Of a stretch of 64,000 nucleotides of DNA, positions 53,001-60,718 are shown piece after piece. The position numbers and the translations under genes are program-made. The notes under the pieces were generated by a model, which made no database searches, was not told where the DNA came from, and was given only the letters and a program-made list of their open reading frames with translations. The stretch is taken from the NCBI GenBank assembly GCA_013298775.1, contig JAAFIV010000010.1, positions 1 through 64,000 of the forward strand, read 5' to 3'. The DNA comes from Ignavibacteria bacterium (lineage in GTDB: Bacteria > Bacteroidota > Ignavibacteria > Kapaibacteriales > UBA4661). Position 1 is the first letter of the stretch; each line of letters starts with the position of its first letter.

Positions 53001-55509
53001 CGTCGAGGAGACGCTTATTCCTTTGCGCGATTCGTTCCAAATCGGCATGGAAACTGGTCTGGTGGAATTTTCGTGTATCAATTCCAACATTTATTGTATC
53101 CATTCTTTTCTCATGGGAAAGCCGCTTGAGCGTGCCGAAGAAGAGACGAAGTCCTTTAGCCAAAGCTATTTCCACTTGCAGCAAATGACCAATTTCAACT
53201 ATAACGAGGTCTATCGTCAGGCAATGTTGAATTTTCTTGGTCGCTCGGAGAACCCACTCATGCTGGTCGGCGAGGCATACGACGAAGTGCAAATGAGCAA
53301 ACAAAACCTCGACCGCGCCGACAAAACAGGGCAGTTCTTTTACAACTTCAATAAGTCCATTGTCAGTTATTATTTTCAAGATTTTGAGAATGCACACAAA
53401 TTTGCTGGCGAATCGGAAAAGCTCTTGGAAGCGGTGTTGGCAAAATTTGAAGTGCCAAATCATGCGTTTTACAGGGCATTATCCGCCACTGCGTTATATC
53501 CTACAAAGTCAGGTTTCGAGCGGGTTAATCTATTGCGCATAGCACGAAAATATAGTGGAAAACTCAAAACGTGGGCGAAAACTGCGCCGGAGAACTTTCT
53601 ACATAAGCATATTCTGATACAAGCAGATATTGCGCGGGTTACAGGCAAAATTGATGAAGCACGTGTTGGGTATGATTCAGCGATTGCACTTGCAAATAAG
53701 CATGGTTATCTTCACGAAGCTGCGCTTGGCTACGAGCTTGCGGGAGCTATGTACGTGGGGCAGAAGGCGACCGACCTTGCGACATTTTACCTGAAATCCG
53801 CGTACAATACCTACCGCGAATGGGGCGCAGCCGCAAAACTCCGCGACTTGGAGCAACGATATTCCACGTACATTTCGAGCGTGAATACGGCGGGAGCATC
53901 GCTGTTGCAAACGGTTCAAGCGGGAACCACGACTGCTTCCACAAGCCGCTTCGCTTCTGGTGCGCTCGACATGGGAACGATTCTGAAAGCCTCCACAACG
54001 ATTTCTGGTGAAGTGGTGTTTTCTCGTTTGCTTGGCGTAATGATGCGTATTGTGATGGAAAATGCCGGAGCGCAGCGTGGAATCTTGCTTCTCGAAGACA
54101 ATGGCGAATTGTGGATTCAAGCACAACGCACGCTTGCAGGAGCAACCGCAGGAGCAACCGTAGGAACAACCGCAGGTGCAGGTGAGGGAAGCGAGACGCT
54201 TGATTTGGAGCGCATTGCCTTCAAAAGTGCGAACGCCGCTTCAAACCTTATGCCGGAGAGCATTGTGCAGTTTGTACAACGTTCCAAAAAGGTTGTTGTG
54301 GTGGACAATGCCGAAGAAGACAAACGCTTTAATTCCGATGGCTATATTCTTGCCCAGAAGCCGCAATCGGTCTTGTGTTTGCCGATTTTGAATCAAGGAA
54401 AATTGCTGGGGATTTTGTATTTGGAACATCGCTCCACAACGGGCGCGTTTACCAGCAATCGCGTGGAATTATTGTCATTGTTATCAGGACAGATTGCGGT
54501 GTCGCTGACAAATTCTCTGGCGTATGAGCAATTGGAGCAGAAAGTAGCCGAAAGAACACAGGAATTGGCGCGAGAGAAAAAGAATATCGAGATTGCAAAC
54601 GGCGAACTTTCGGAAAGAAACGAGCAGTTGCACGTAACGATGAACAATCTCAAGCAAACACAATCGCAGCTTGTCCAAGCAGAAAAGATGGCATCGCTGG
54701 GTGTGCTGACGGCTGGCGTGGCTCATGAAATCAATAATCCTATCAATTTTATTTCGGGTTCGATTCCGTCTTTGGAACGCAACGTACATGCGATGATTGC
54801 GACGCTGGATAAATTCAACGAAATAAAACCCGAAAAGGTGAGTAGTGAAAATATTGAGGAAATTCGTACAACTCTTCGCGCCATTCACGACGAGCAACAA
54901 TCAAAGCGGCTTCCCAAAATGATGTCGCAAGTTCCGACGCTCTTTACTGCCATCAACGGAGGAGCAGAGCGAGTGATTGAGATTGTACGCGGCTTGCAGA
55001 GCTTTTCGCGCTTGGATGAAAACGCCCTCAAAATGATGTCGGTACAAGAAGGTATTGATTCCACACTCGTTATTTTGCAATCGCAGTTTAAAGAACGCGG
55101 CGTTCATGTTGAAAAGAACTATGGCGCAATTCCAGAAGTGGAGTGCTTTCCGGGGCAAATCAACCAAGTGTTTATGAATGTTCTCGCTAACGCTCTCTAC
55201 GCCATTCCAAAGGAGAAAAGCGATGGCATTGTGCATATTTCTACGGAGATTGCAAAAGATGATGAAAATATCGTCGAAATTCACATCCGCGACAACGGAA
55301 TCGGTATGACAGAAGAAATTCAAAAAAGTATTTTCGACCCATTTTTTACCACGAAAAAAGTTGGCGAAGGCACGGGACTAGGGCTTTCGATAGTTTTGGG
55401 AATTATCGAAAAACATCACGGTACAATTACCGTGCAGAGCGCACCGAATGAGGGCGCGGACTTTTGTGTACGCTTGCCTTTGAAGCAAGTGCGGCAATCG
55501 GCAAATTAA
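50065..55509 (+). CDS. Ser/Thr kinase-AAA ATPase-GAF-sensor histidine kinase fusion
   Basis: 1,814 residues with the layout known as trifunctional Ser/Thr kinase/ATP-binding protein/sensor histidine kinase. The kinase domain is residues 1-270: K30 in VLKVL, H120-K-D122 catalytic loop, DFG at 141-143, and SPEQ in place of APE; the glycine loop is degenerate, as seen elsewhere in this family. The ATPase domain has a P-loop GYSGTGKS near 321-328 and Walker B VVLFIDD near 448-454. A long TPR-like helical region runs from about 700 to 1270. A GAF domain (about 1297-1480) and a coiled coil lead to the histidine kinase: H1554 in GVAHEINNP, then N box, DNGIGM, and FDPFFTTK with GTGLGLS. It is cytoplasmic and is probably the sensor for the operon that it opens. 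The ligand is unknown. Confidence 0.92.
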   Translation: MESTLLYESQKSKIFVRKRDEKWNQSTVLKVLNYEYPSPSDIAHFYNEQEILDGLNLNGVRHVLERTKDHNRHAMVLEWVEGENIHEAFRQHRSDIGRFLRTAIALTETLAGLHQHNIIHKDISSTNVIANLEKGSVCLIDFGIATNLDLKHTYLGNPERLEGNLRYISPEQSGRMNRIVDFRSDLYSLGVVLYETLAGVPPFTAKDAMELIHAHIAHTPAPLSEVNPAVPEQISRIVGKLLAKNAEDRYQSAVGVKADLERCLREWEQSKKIEHFPLASVDFSGKFIISQKLYGRENEIEQILNAFHECAAGKLGLMTVGGYSGTGKSALVNEVHKPITEKRGYFASGKFDQFQRAVPYSAFIDAFKELISILLTEPEAKLAEYKHRIQEALGEEGQVLTNVVPTLEYIIGEQPPLPEVGGAEAQSRFNYVVRKFVHALCTPEHPVVLFIDDLQWADAASLNLLNALMDDTEGAYLLCICAYRDNEVSTSHPFMLLVNDLQKKVPIFRQITIGNLALNDIESLIAASLGQEQAAVGELAALVHEKTHGNAFFVTQFLKSLAEERLLTFDYQSYKWQWDVQKIREKNITDNVVELMASKVLRLPAQTQEIIKLGACLGSSFDVATLLLVSDFSEEDVLKNLKPALKEGMAFPLGKHIYKFSHDRIQQAVYSLLSDEQRVSTHIRIGRLLRDKFTEEERENRLFDVVNHLNTGSALITNAAEQEELAALNIKAAKKSRENSAFDTALQYAETSLRLLTNDAWKSQYELALAAHTEATEAAYLSGDIEKMDGYFQIILSKAQNILEKVKPYEIRILGYKAENKLHDAIRVGLEVLEQLGEPFPKKPNLLFVAQGLISTALSLRKYSDEQIYALPLMTDPYKRAAMRIIAGITSSIYWASPNLFPLVVFRMVSLTLKYGNHPVTCFALGTYGVIMCGVLGAMRAGYKYSNLALTLLDKIDAKEWKAQVYCSPYALIVHWNRHVEETLIPLRDSFQIGMETGLVEFSCINSNIYCIHSFLMGKPLERAEEETKSFSQSYFHLQQMTNFNYNEVYRQAMLNFLGRSENPLMLVGEAYDEVQMSKQNLDRADKTGQFFYNFNKSIVSYYFQDFENAHKFAGESEKLLEAVLAKFEVPNHAFYRALSATALYPTKSGFERVNLLRIARKYSGKLKTWAKTAPENFLHKHILIQADIARVTGKIDEARVGYDSAIALANKHGYLHEAALGYELAGAMYVGQKATDLATFYLKSAYNTYREWGAAAKLRDLEQRYSTYISSVNTAGASLLQTVQAGTTTASTSRFASGALDMGTILKASTTISGEVVFSRLLGVMMRIVMENAGAQRGILLLEDNGELWIQAQRTLAGATAGATVGTTAGAGEGSETLDLERIAFKSANAASNLMPESIVQFVQRSKKVVVVDNAEEDKRFNSDGYILAQKPQSVLCLPILNQGKLLGILYLEHRSTTGAFTSNRVELLSLLSGQIAVSLTNSLAYEQLEQKVAERTQELAREKKNIEIANGELSERNEQLHVTMNNLKQTQSQLVQAEKMASLGVLTAGVAHEINNPINFISGSIPSLERNVHAMIATLDKFNEIKPEKVSSENIEEIRTTLRAIHDEQQSKRLPKMMSQVPTLFTAINGGAERVIEIVRGLQSFSRLDENALKMMSVQEGIDSTLVILQSQFKERGVHVEKNYGAIPEVECFPGQINQVFMNVLANALYAIPKEKSDGIVHISTEIAKDDENIVEIHIRDNGIGMTEEIQKSIFDPFFTTKKVGEGTGLGLSIVLGIIEKHHGTITVQSAPNEGADFCVRLPLKQVRQSAN

Positions 55510-55556
55510 AGCGGTAGAGTTATTTTCTCACTATTTCACTCTCAATATTTGGCATT

Positions 55557-56789
55557 ATGAATGAACTTCCAGTAATTCTTTACGTGGATGACGAACCAAG
55601 CAATCTAGCGATGTTTGAGGCGGCGTTTTTTGAGTTTTACGATATTTATACAGCTCAAACCATATCGGAGGCAAATGCTATCCTTGATGAGCATCCCATA
55701 CAAGTTATCCTGAGCGACCAGCGTATGCCAGAGATGACGGGTTCGCGCTTTCTCGCGCTTTCGCTTGGGGACTGCCCCGATGCTGTCCGCATGATTGTAA
55801 CGGGCTTTTCCGATATTGAAGACGCGATTGCTGCGGTGAACGAAGGGAAAATTCATCGCTACATTAAAAAACCTTGGGACAACAACGACCTCAGAGCAGC
55901 CATTGATGAGGCGTTGAAGTTTTATAGCGTCAAAAAAGAGCGGGATGATTTATTGCAAACACTTGAGGTGAAGGTAGAACAACGAACACAGGAATTAAGC
56001 CAAGCAAACGATAAACTTGCCCAACAGAATCAGCAACTTGAGAACTTGAATAAAGAAAAAAATGAAATTCTTGAAATAGTCTCACACGATTTGAAGAATC
56101 CATTGTCAGCAATTACTGGTTTTACCGAATTATTGCTGTTTGTAGGTGAGAAAATTTTTACAGCTGAAGCGTTTGAATATATCGGGCAAATACGCTCGGC
56201 GGTGAGCCGCATGATGGAATTGGTCTTGCAAATTCTTGATTCGCATTTGTTGGAAGAAGGGCGTATCAATATTAATCCTATTCACTTCTCGTTTGATGGT
56301 ATTGCCAATGCGTTTGTAGATGAGTACCAATCTCGTGCTGAGGCTAAAAATATCACGATCCATTATCAAAACTCCTCTAAAAATCTCATTTTTGCGGACG
56401 AGCAGAAATTGTATCAAGTCATTGATAATCTTGTGTCGAATGCCGTAAAATACTCACCTCATGGCAAAAATGTATGGATGTTGGTCGAAGATACCGATAC
56501 TTCTACCCTCAGTAAAAGTTTTCATCCAAACAGCGTTGTGTTGGCGGTGCGCGACGAGGGTCCGGGGCTTGCGCCCGACGAAATGGAGAAATTATTTCGG
56601 CGTTTTTCACGATTAAGTCCACAGCCCACGGGTGGGGAGAATTCAACGGGGTTGGGCTTGTACATCGCAAAAAAGCTCATCGAAGCTATGAAAGGGCGCA
56701 TTTGGTGCGAATCTACGCTTGGTGAGGGATGCACGTTTTTTGTGGAATTGCAGATTTCACCCGCACCCGAAGTGAAAGAGCTTCCGTGA
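55557..56789 (+). CDS. Response regulator-histidine kinase hybrid
   Basis: 410 residues. The N-terminal receiver domain has the acidic pair D11-D12, the phospho-acceptor D54 (LSDQRMPEM), a conserved Thr (VTGFSD) and a switch Lys (IKKPW). A coiled coil (about 120-165) links it to a histidine kinase with H177 in VSHDLKNPLS, an N box (DNLVSNAVKYS), DEGPGL and GLGLYIAKK. There is no DNA-binding domain, so output must pass through phosphotransfer or partner binding. It starts 47 nt after the large kinase, a likely cognate partner, and only a few bases before the lipoxygenase frame, which indicates co-transcription. Confidence 0.93.
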   Translation: MNELPVILYVDDEPSNLAMFEAAFFEFYDIYTAQTISEANAILDEHPIQVILSDQRMPEMTGSRFLALSLGDCPDAVRMIVTGFSDIEDAIAAVNEGKIHRYIKKPWDNNDLRAAIDEALKFYSVKKERDDLLQTLEVKVEQRTQELSQANDKLAQQNQQLENLNKEKNEILEIVSHDLKNPLSAITGFTELLLFVGEKIFTAEAFEYIGQIRSAVSRMMELVLQILDSHLLEEGRININPIHFSFDGIANAFVDEYQSRAEAKNITIHYQNSSKNLIFADEQKLYQVIDNLVSNAVKYSPHGKNVWMLVEDTDTSTLSKSFHPNSVVLAVRDEGPGLAPDEMEKLFRRFSRLSPQPTGGENSTGLGLYIAKKLIEAMKGRIWCESTLGEGCTFFVELQISPAPEVKELP

Positions 56790-56807
56790 TGATTGTTTGC
56801 ACTAGGG

Positions 56808-59048
56808 ATGTATTCTCCGCGTTTTCAAACCATATTTTTCAATATCTCTATGACACCGCAACTCCTTGAAACGACCCTACCTGTGCTTGATACGACACAT
56901 CCTGACCACATTTGTAAAGAATGCGAGAAAAAGGCTGGGATTGAGTACAAGAACAACGACGGCTTCTTTACACCGCGTTTGAGGAGTATCAATCATCTTG
57001 AAGTTGGGTATTCAAAGATTATTTCCAATCCCTTTACAATTTTCCTTGAGCTGCTCTATGTCGGCTTCAAGCAGCTTCGTAAGACATGGCAAAATTTTTG
57101 CAAATGGCTTTTTCCACGTACTCCTACGATAAAAAAACAACGAATTGATAGTACGCTTGTCGGTAGTCTGATGTTTGCAGAAAAAGCCGACAAAAACACG
57201 CCCATTCACAATATGCAGCTTGAGTTTTGGGCAAGGACATGGCTTGGAACGTGGCGCAAACTCAGCGAGGGATATAGCAATCATCAGGGCGAATTTGCGT
57301 TGCCTTTTCACCTCCGCGCTGCTCGAAACGTCTGCAATCGGGTGTTGTATTGCGAAATTCACGGAATTGACCATATTCGCTACGATGGAGATACACCCCG
57401 CCTCATTCCGACAGTTTTTAAGCGACTGACTATACCCAAAAAAGATTTGATTGGAATGCGGTACAATCTCAGGACTATCCACCTTGAGTATTGGGAATAT
57501 CGAACAGATTTTTCTACACCTCGCGCCCGCATTGAGGATTCCGATACGAACTCACCGGAATACTATTCAAAAGGGCGCAGCGATGCCATGATTGAGCAAG
57601 TGATACCGATAGAATTAACCAAACTCAAGCATCTTGAGCAAATACAATTCGCCCCAGAAACAATCAGCATAGAACAAATCCAAGCTGAGTACCCCAGAAA
57701 TCTTACGCGCTGCATTGAGGAAAAACTTCCCGGGTATTCACGGGGAGATGACTGGTTCGGAAAGCGCATGATGAACGGCATGAATAAAGGTGCTTTCCTG
57801 AAAGACCGCGAAAATCCAGAGTATTATTGGATAAAATATTTTGGCGTGTGCAATTACCACCACAATGACAAATACGCCTTGCCAACAGCAGAAATTCAAT
57901 TCAAATTCAAAGATAATGGACTGCCTGAACCGCTTACAATCGTGCTAACGGGGCAGTTGAACGCATTTGAAAAAGACCCTTTCCAAAAACATACCTTTAC
58001 GCCTAAGGACGGTGAACACTGGCTTGCAGCCAAGCGTATTGCTCGCGTCAGTGGGGCAACCAGCACGGAGGTGGATGAGCATTTTACAGGAACGCACCTG
58101 AACGCAGAACAGTTTGCTCTTGCTGCCTATCGCAATCTCCGTCGTAATCCAGTGGCGTATTTGCTGCTTCCGCACCTCAAAGAGGTTTCGCTTATCAATC
58201 ATACCGCAGATAAACTCTTACTTAATGGCTATTTGCAAAGCGCGACGGCATTTACCTATAAAGGTATTGAACACAGGACGCGAGATATTCTCGGCGTGCA
58301 AGATTGGTGGGGCTGGAAGCCAATGGAAGTGCTGAGTGATGCGCACACCTACGCAAAAGCCGAACAGCTTTTCTGGGAGGTAACGGGACAGTTTGTTGAT
58401 ACATTTTTTGACCAATACGAAGCAGAAATTAAGCATCATTGGCACGAAATCTGGTGCTTTTCCGAAGACTTGGTGCGCAATAGTGTTCCTGTTTTTCTCT
58501 CGGATGTGGATATTGATGCACTTCCTCTTCATGAACGCAAACTCGCCAAAGAACGGCTCGAATACTACACCTTCCAATACAGCTTTCAACTGGGTGCGCC
58601 ACGTGTGGAATACAATGGCGAAAAGAAAGTCATCACCCCAATTACTCAGAATCCCAGATTTGATGACGCTTCCAACGATATGCAGAATCTGAAAGATGCC
58701 TGCCGATACGCAATCATGGTGGCAACCTTCATGCACACGTGGATAAATGAGCATCAGTACGACGATATTGGTGAAATTCTGTATAATTGCCTCGGCTTGC
58801 GGTTTGGGACAGGGAAAAGCGGAGTTCTCGCACCAGAAAACGATATGTCCATCGCGCCAGATTTGACCAGTGGTACGCAAATGATGTGGTTTGCGAATTT
58901 GCTTTCTCGCACCGAGTACGGCTTTATCACGAACAACGAAGAAGGCGATGTCCATCCAGCATTTATCAGCCTTCTGGAGGAGAGAAGAGCGCAGTTTCTG
59001 GAACTGGGAGTAGATATTGATGCCATTGAATCCAGAACCAACATTTAG
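56808..59048 (+). CDS. Lipoxygenase family protein
   Basis: 746 residues from the ATG at 56808; a TTG at 56793 and an ATG at 56850 (MTPQLL) are alternatives. It should be an iron dioxygenase that adds O2 to polyunsaturated fatty acids to give hydroperoxides. Evidence: the lipoxygenase signature DDWFGKRMMNGMN (about 314-326); TPKDGEHWLAAK; iron ligands H425 and H430 in HFTGTH; the RNPVAYLLLPH...IN segment after them; H643 with N647 in FMHTWIN; and isoleucine as the last residue (TNI), whose carboxylate binds iron in this family. The N-terminal about 250 residues are not an evident PLAT domain. One part (YSNHQGEFALPF) resembles a transthyretin-like beta-sandwich, and another (near 67-100) is hydrophobic and could touch membrane. 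The gene begins just after the hybrid kinase and is followed 33 nt later by the haem protein. Substrate and regiospecificity are unknown. Confidence 0.9.
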   Translation: MYSPRFQTIFFNISMTPQLLETTLPVLDTTHPDHICKECEKKAGIEYKNNDGFFTPRLRSINHLEVGYSKIISNPFTIFLELLYVGFKQLRKTWQNFCKWLFPRTPTIKKQRIDSTLVGSLMFAEKADKNTPIHNMQLEFWARTWLGTWRKLSEGYSNHQGEFALPFHLRAARNVCNRVLYCEIHGIDHIRYDGDTPRLIPTVFKRLTIPKKDLIGMRYNLRTIHLEYWEYRTDFSTPRARIEDSDTNSPEYYSKGRSDAMIEQVIPIELTKLKHLEQIQFAPETISIEQIQAEYPRNLTRCIEEKLPGYSRGDDWFGKRMMNGMNKGAFLKDRENPEYYWIKYFGVCNYHHNDKYALPTAEIQFKFKDNGLPEPLTIVLTGQLNAFEKDPFQKHTFTPKDGEHWLAAKRIARVSGATSTEVDEHFTGTHLNAEQFALAAYRNLRRNPVAYLLLPHLKEVSLINHTADKLLLNGYLQSATAFTYKGIEHRTRDILGVQDWWGWKPMEVLSDAHTYAKAEQLFWEVTGQFVDTFFDQYEAEIKHHWHEIWCFSEDLVRNSVPVFLSDVDIDALPLHERKLAKERLEYYTFQYSFQLGAPRVEYNGEKKVITPITQNPRFDDASNDMQNLKDACRYAIMVATFMHTWINEHQYDDIGEILYNCLGLRFGTGKSGVLAPENDMSIAPDLTSGTQMMWFANLLSRTEYGFITNNEEGDVHPAFISLLEERRAQFLELGVDIDAIESRTNI

Positions 59049-59081
59049 CCAAGTGTACACCACCACCATTCAGGAAAAACC

Positions 59082-60185
59082 ATGAAGACAGAACGATTTT
59101 CATTGTGGCTATTGATAAAAAAATGGGTCAGCGCATTCATTGATAAATGTATTCTTTTCTTCACGGCTCGTTTTTTCGGGCTAGGCTTGGCACTATTTCT
59201 TTCCTTTCCACATCGCAATCGCATGAGCCACGATAACGGCATTGGCGGGCTGGGGTGGCTGAAAATTGTGAACAATCCTCTTTTTCCGCCGCATGATTTT
59301 TTTGCTCCTGGTCGGCGGTTTCCTGTGCGTATTCGCCACGCTTCTGCTACATTTTTGGATGATGGCATGAATTGTATTCGCAGTATTTCGATAAAATTTT
59401 CGCACCATCATTTCAAAAGCCCATTCGATATTGAATGCAACACGAGCAATCTTAATTTATTTTGGTCTGCGGTCAGCTTTCTGAAGTTTGCAAAGCTCAG
59501 AAAGCAGCAATGGGGCGTGCAATATGCCGAGTATTACCGAAAATACCCCGATGGTTTGAAGGGCGCACAAAAGGCGTTACGACGCGACCCAAGTTCATTT
59601 AACAATCTTCATTATTATTGCTTAACGCCATTTTTATACGTCGGTACGGATAATTTGAAGCGATACGCCAAATATCGTGTTTTGCCAAACAATGACGAAC
59701 CTGAAACGGGTATCAACTCCAACCCAAGCGACTGGGACACGTGCAACCAGCGTGCTTTGCCGCACGAAACAAATGGGCGAAATTTTTTGAAAGATGAGTT
59801 TGTAGAACGCGTCAAAGCCAAAGGTGCAGTATATCGTTTACAAATCCAAACGCGCTTGGCGAATGACGACGACGACCCAGAAATCTTCAACAATATGAAT
59901 GCTTGGGATGAGAACCTGTTTCCTTGGCATAATCTCGCTACGTTTGAAATAGAGGAAGCCCTTAATTGGACTGAAAGCACAAAAACCTCGTTTTCGGTGA
60001 ATAATATGCCCAAAACACTGGGAATTCTACCAGCAGCGTCAGTGTACGACTATAACTCTTTGAATTATTTGCGTGCGCATTCGGAAATTGCTCGCAAGGC
60101 ACGTTTGCTTTCGTACAAATTTTTTGGAATGGTTCCACCCATTCCCGATAATGATAATCGGAATGTTGCTGTGTGGGGAGAGTAA
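59082..60185 (+). CDS. Catalase-related haemoprotein, allene oxide synthase-like
   Basis: 367 residues, far shorter than a true catalase (about 480 or more) but close to the coral allene oxide synthase domain (about 373). The catalase core is recognisable: PVRIRHASATF with candidate distal His H86; RSISIKF matching the catalase RGFAVKF; DIECNT with N120-T121 matching the distal Asn region; and near the C-terminus R341-x-x-x-Y345 (RLLSY), matching the catalase RxxxY haem ligand and followed by only 22 residues. The first 45 residues are hydrophobic or amphipathic and may anchor it to membrane. Such enzymes convert lipoxygenase hydroperoxides to allene oxides or cleave them. Adjacency to the lipoxygenase supports that role. 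Arg occupies the position before the distal His where catalases have Val, so the exact reaction is uncertain. Confidence 0.8.
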   Translation: MKTERFSLWLLIKKWVSAFIDKCILFFTARFFGLGLALFLSFPHRNRMSHDNGIGGLGWLKIVNNPLFPPHDFFAPGRRFPVRIRHASATFLDDGMNCIRSISIKFSHHHFKSPFDIECNTSNLNLFWSAVSFLKFAKLRKQQWGVQYAEYYRKYPDGLKGAQKALRRDPSSFNNLHYYCLTPFLYVGTDNLKRYAKYRVLPNNDEPETGINSNPSDWDTCNQRALPHETNGRNFLKDEFVERVKAKGAVYRLQIQTRLANDDDDPEIFNNMNAWDENLFPWHNLATFEIEEALNWTESTKTSFSVNNMPKTLGILPAASVYDYNSLNYLRAHSEIARKARLLSYKFFGMVPPIPDNDNRNVAVWGE

Positions 60186-60230
60186 TTTTCAAATTTTGGT
60201 AGTGTCGAACATTCGTTGCTGCTCCATTGC

Positions 60231-60379
60231 TTTGTACACGACAAAACTTTTTTATTAGTGGCACAGACATTCTTGTCTGTGAGTATTGGTGCGGGGTTCA
60301 AGCAACGAATACAGACAAGAAGTCTCAAGCCACTGAAGCCTGATTTAATGGGCTTCTCAGAGGTTTTATCGTGTACAAA
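60231..60379. mobile_element. Nested inverted-repeat element (MITE- or REP-like)
   Basis: Outer arms of 17 nt (60231-60247, TTTGTACACGACAAAAC) match the complement of 60363-60379 at 16 positions. Inner arms of about 24 nt (60257-60280 and 60311-60334) are also inverted copies, and the left inner arm itself holds an 8-bp hairpin (CACAGACA with TGTCTGTG at 60262-60281). There is no coding capacity. Whether it moves is unknown. Confidence 0.55.
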
Positions 60380-60526
60380 GGCTCCTTTGACCAAATAAGT
60401 CAGCGTGGTACTTGCTTCCAAGTTAGCGGCTGAAAAATAGACACTATCTCACCTGTTTATACAATAATTTTTGTGTAAAAAGTCCGCAAGGCTCATAAAA
60501 GCTCACCTCGCTTCTTATTTCTTCGT

Positions 60527-60562
60527 GAATTCTGTGTTGAATTCTGTGTTGAATTCTGTGTT
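60527..60562. repeat. 12-bp tandem repeat, three copies
   Basis: GAATTCTGTGTT occurs three times head to tail in the non-coding region before the chemoreceptor gene. Confidence 0.9.
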
Positions 60563-60718
60563 GCAGCCTGTGTCCACTTTATTTGAAAAAACCTGCTTGA
60601 AGCAAGACTGTTCCAAACAAGATTTTCTTCATTAAAAATTGAGAAATTTTTGTACATTGTTTTTGACTGAATACCGCTTCAAATCTATTGTGATGTCTTT
60701 TTTCTTTTTTTGTTCGCC

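Larger units (their letters stand above)
60186..60718. other. Intergenic region with nested inverted repeats
   Basis: This 533-bp region has no convincing gene. It contains a nested inverted-repeat element at 60231-60379 and a three-copy 12-bp repeat at 60527-60562. The promoter of the following chemoreceptor gene must lie near the end, but no clear box was found; TACATTGT at 60653 is a weak candidate. Confidence 0.65.

Noticed and set aside
58218-59069. 283-codon reverse-strand open frame over the lipoxygenase gene
   Set aside because: The forward strand carries lipoxygenase iron ligands and the C-terminal Ile; the reverse product matches nothing known.
59082-60185. Truncated catalase pseudogene
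   Set aside because: The short length fits the catalase-related AOS family, the frame is intact, and the RxxxY ligand lies near the C-terminus as expected.
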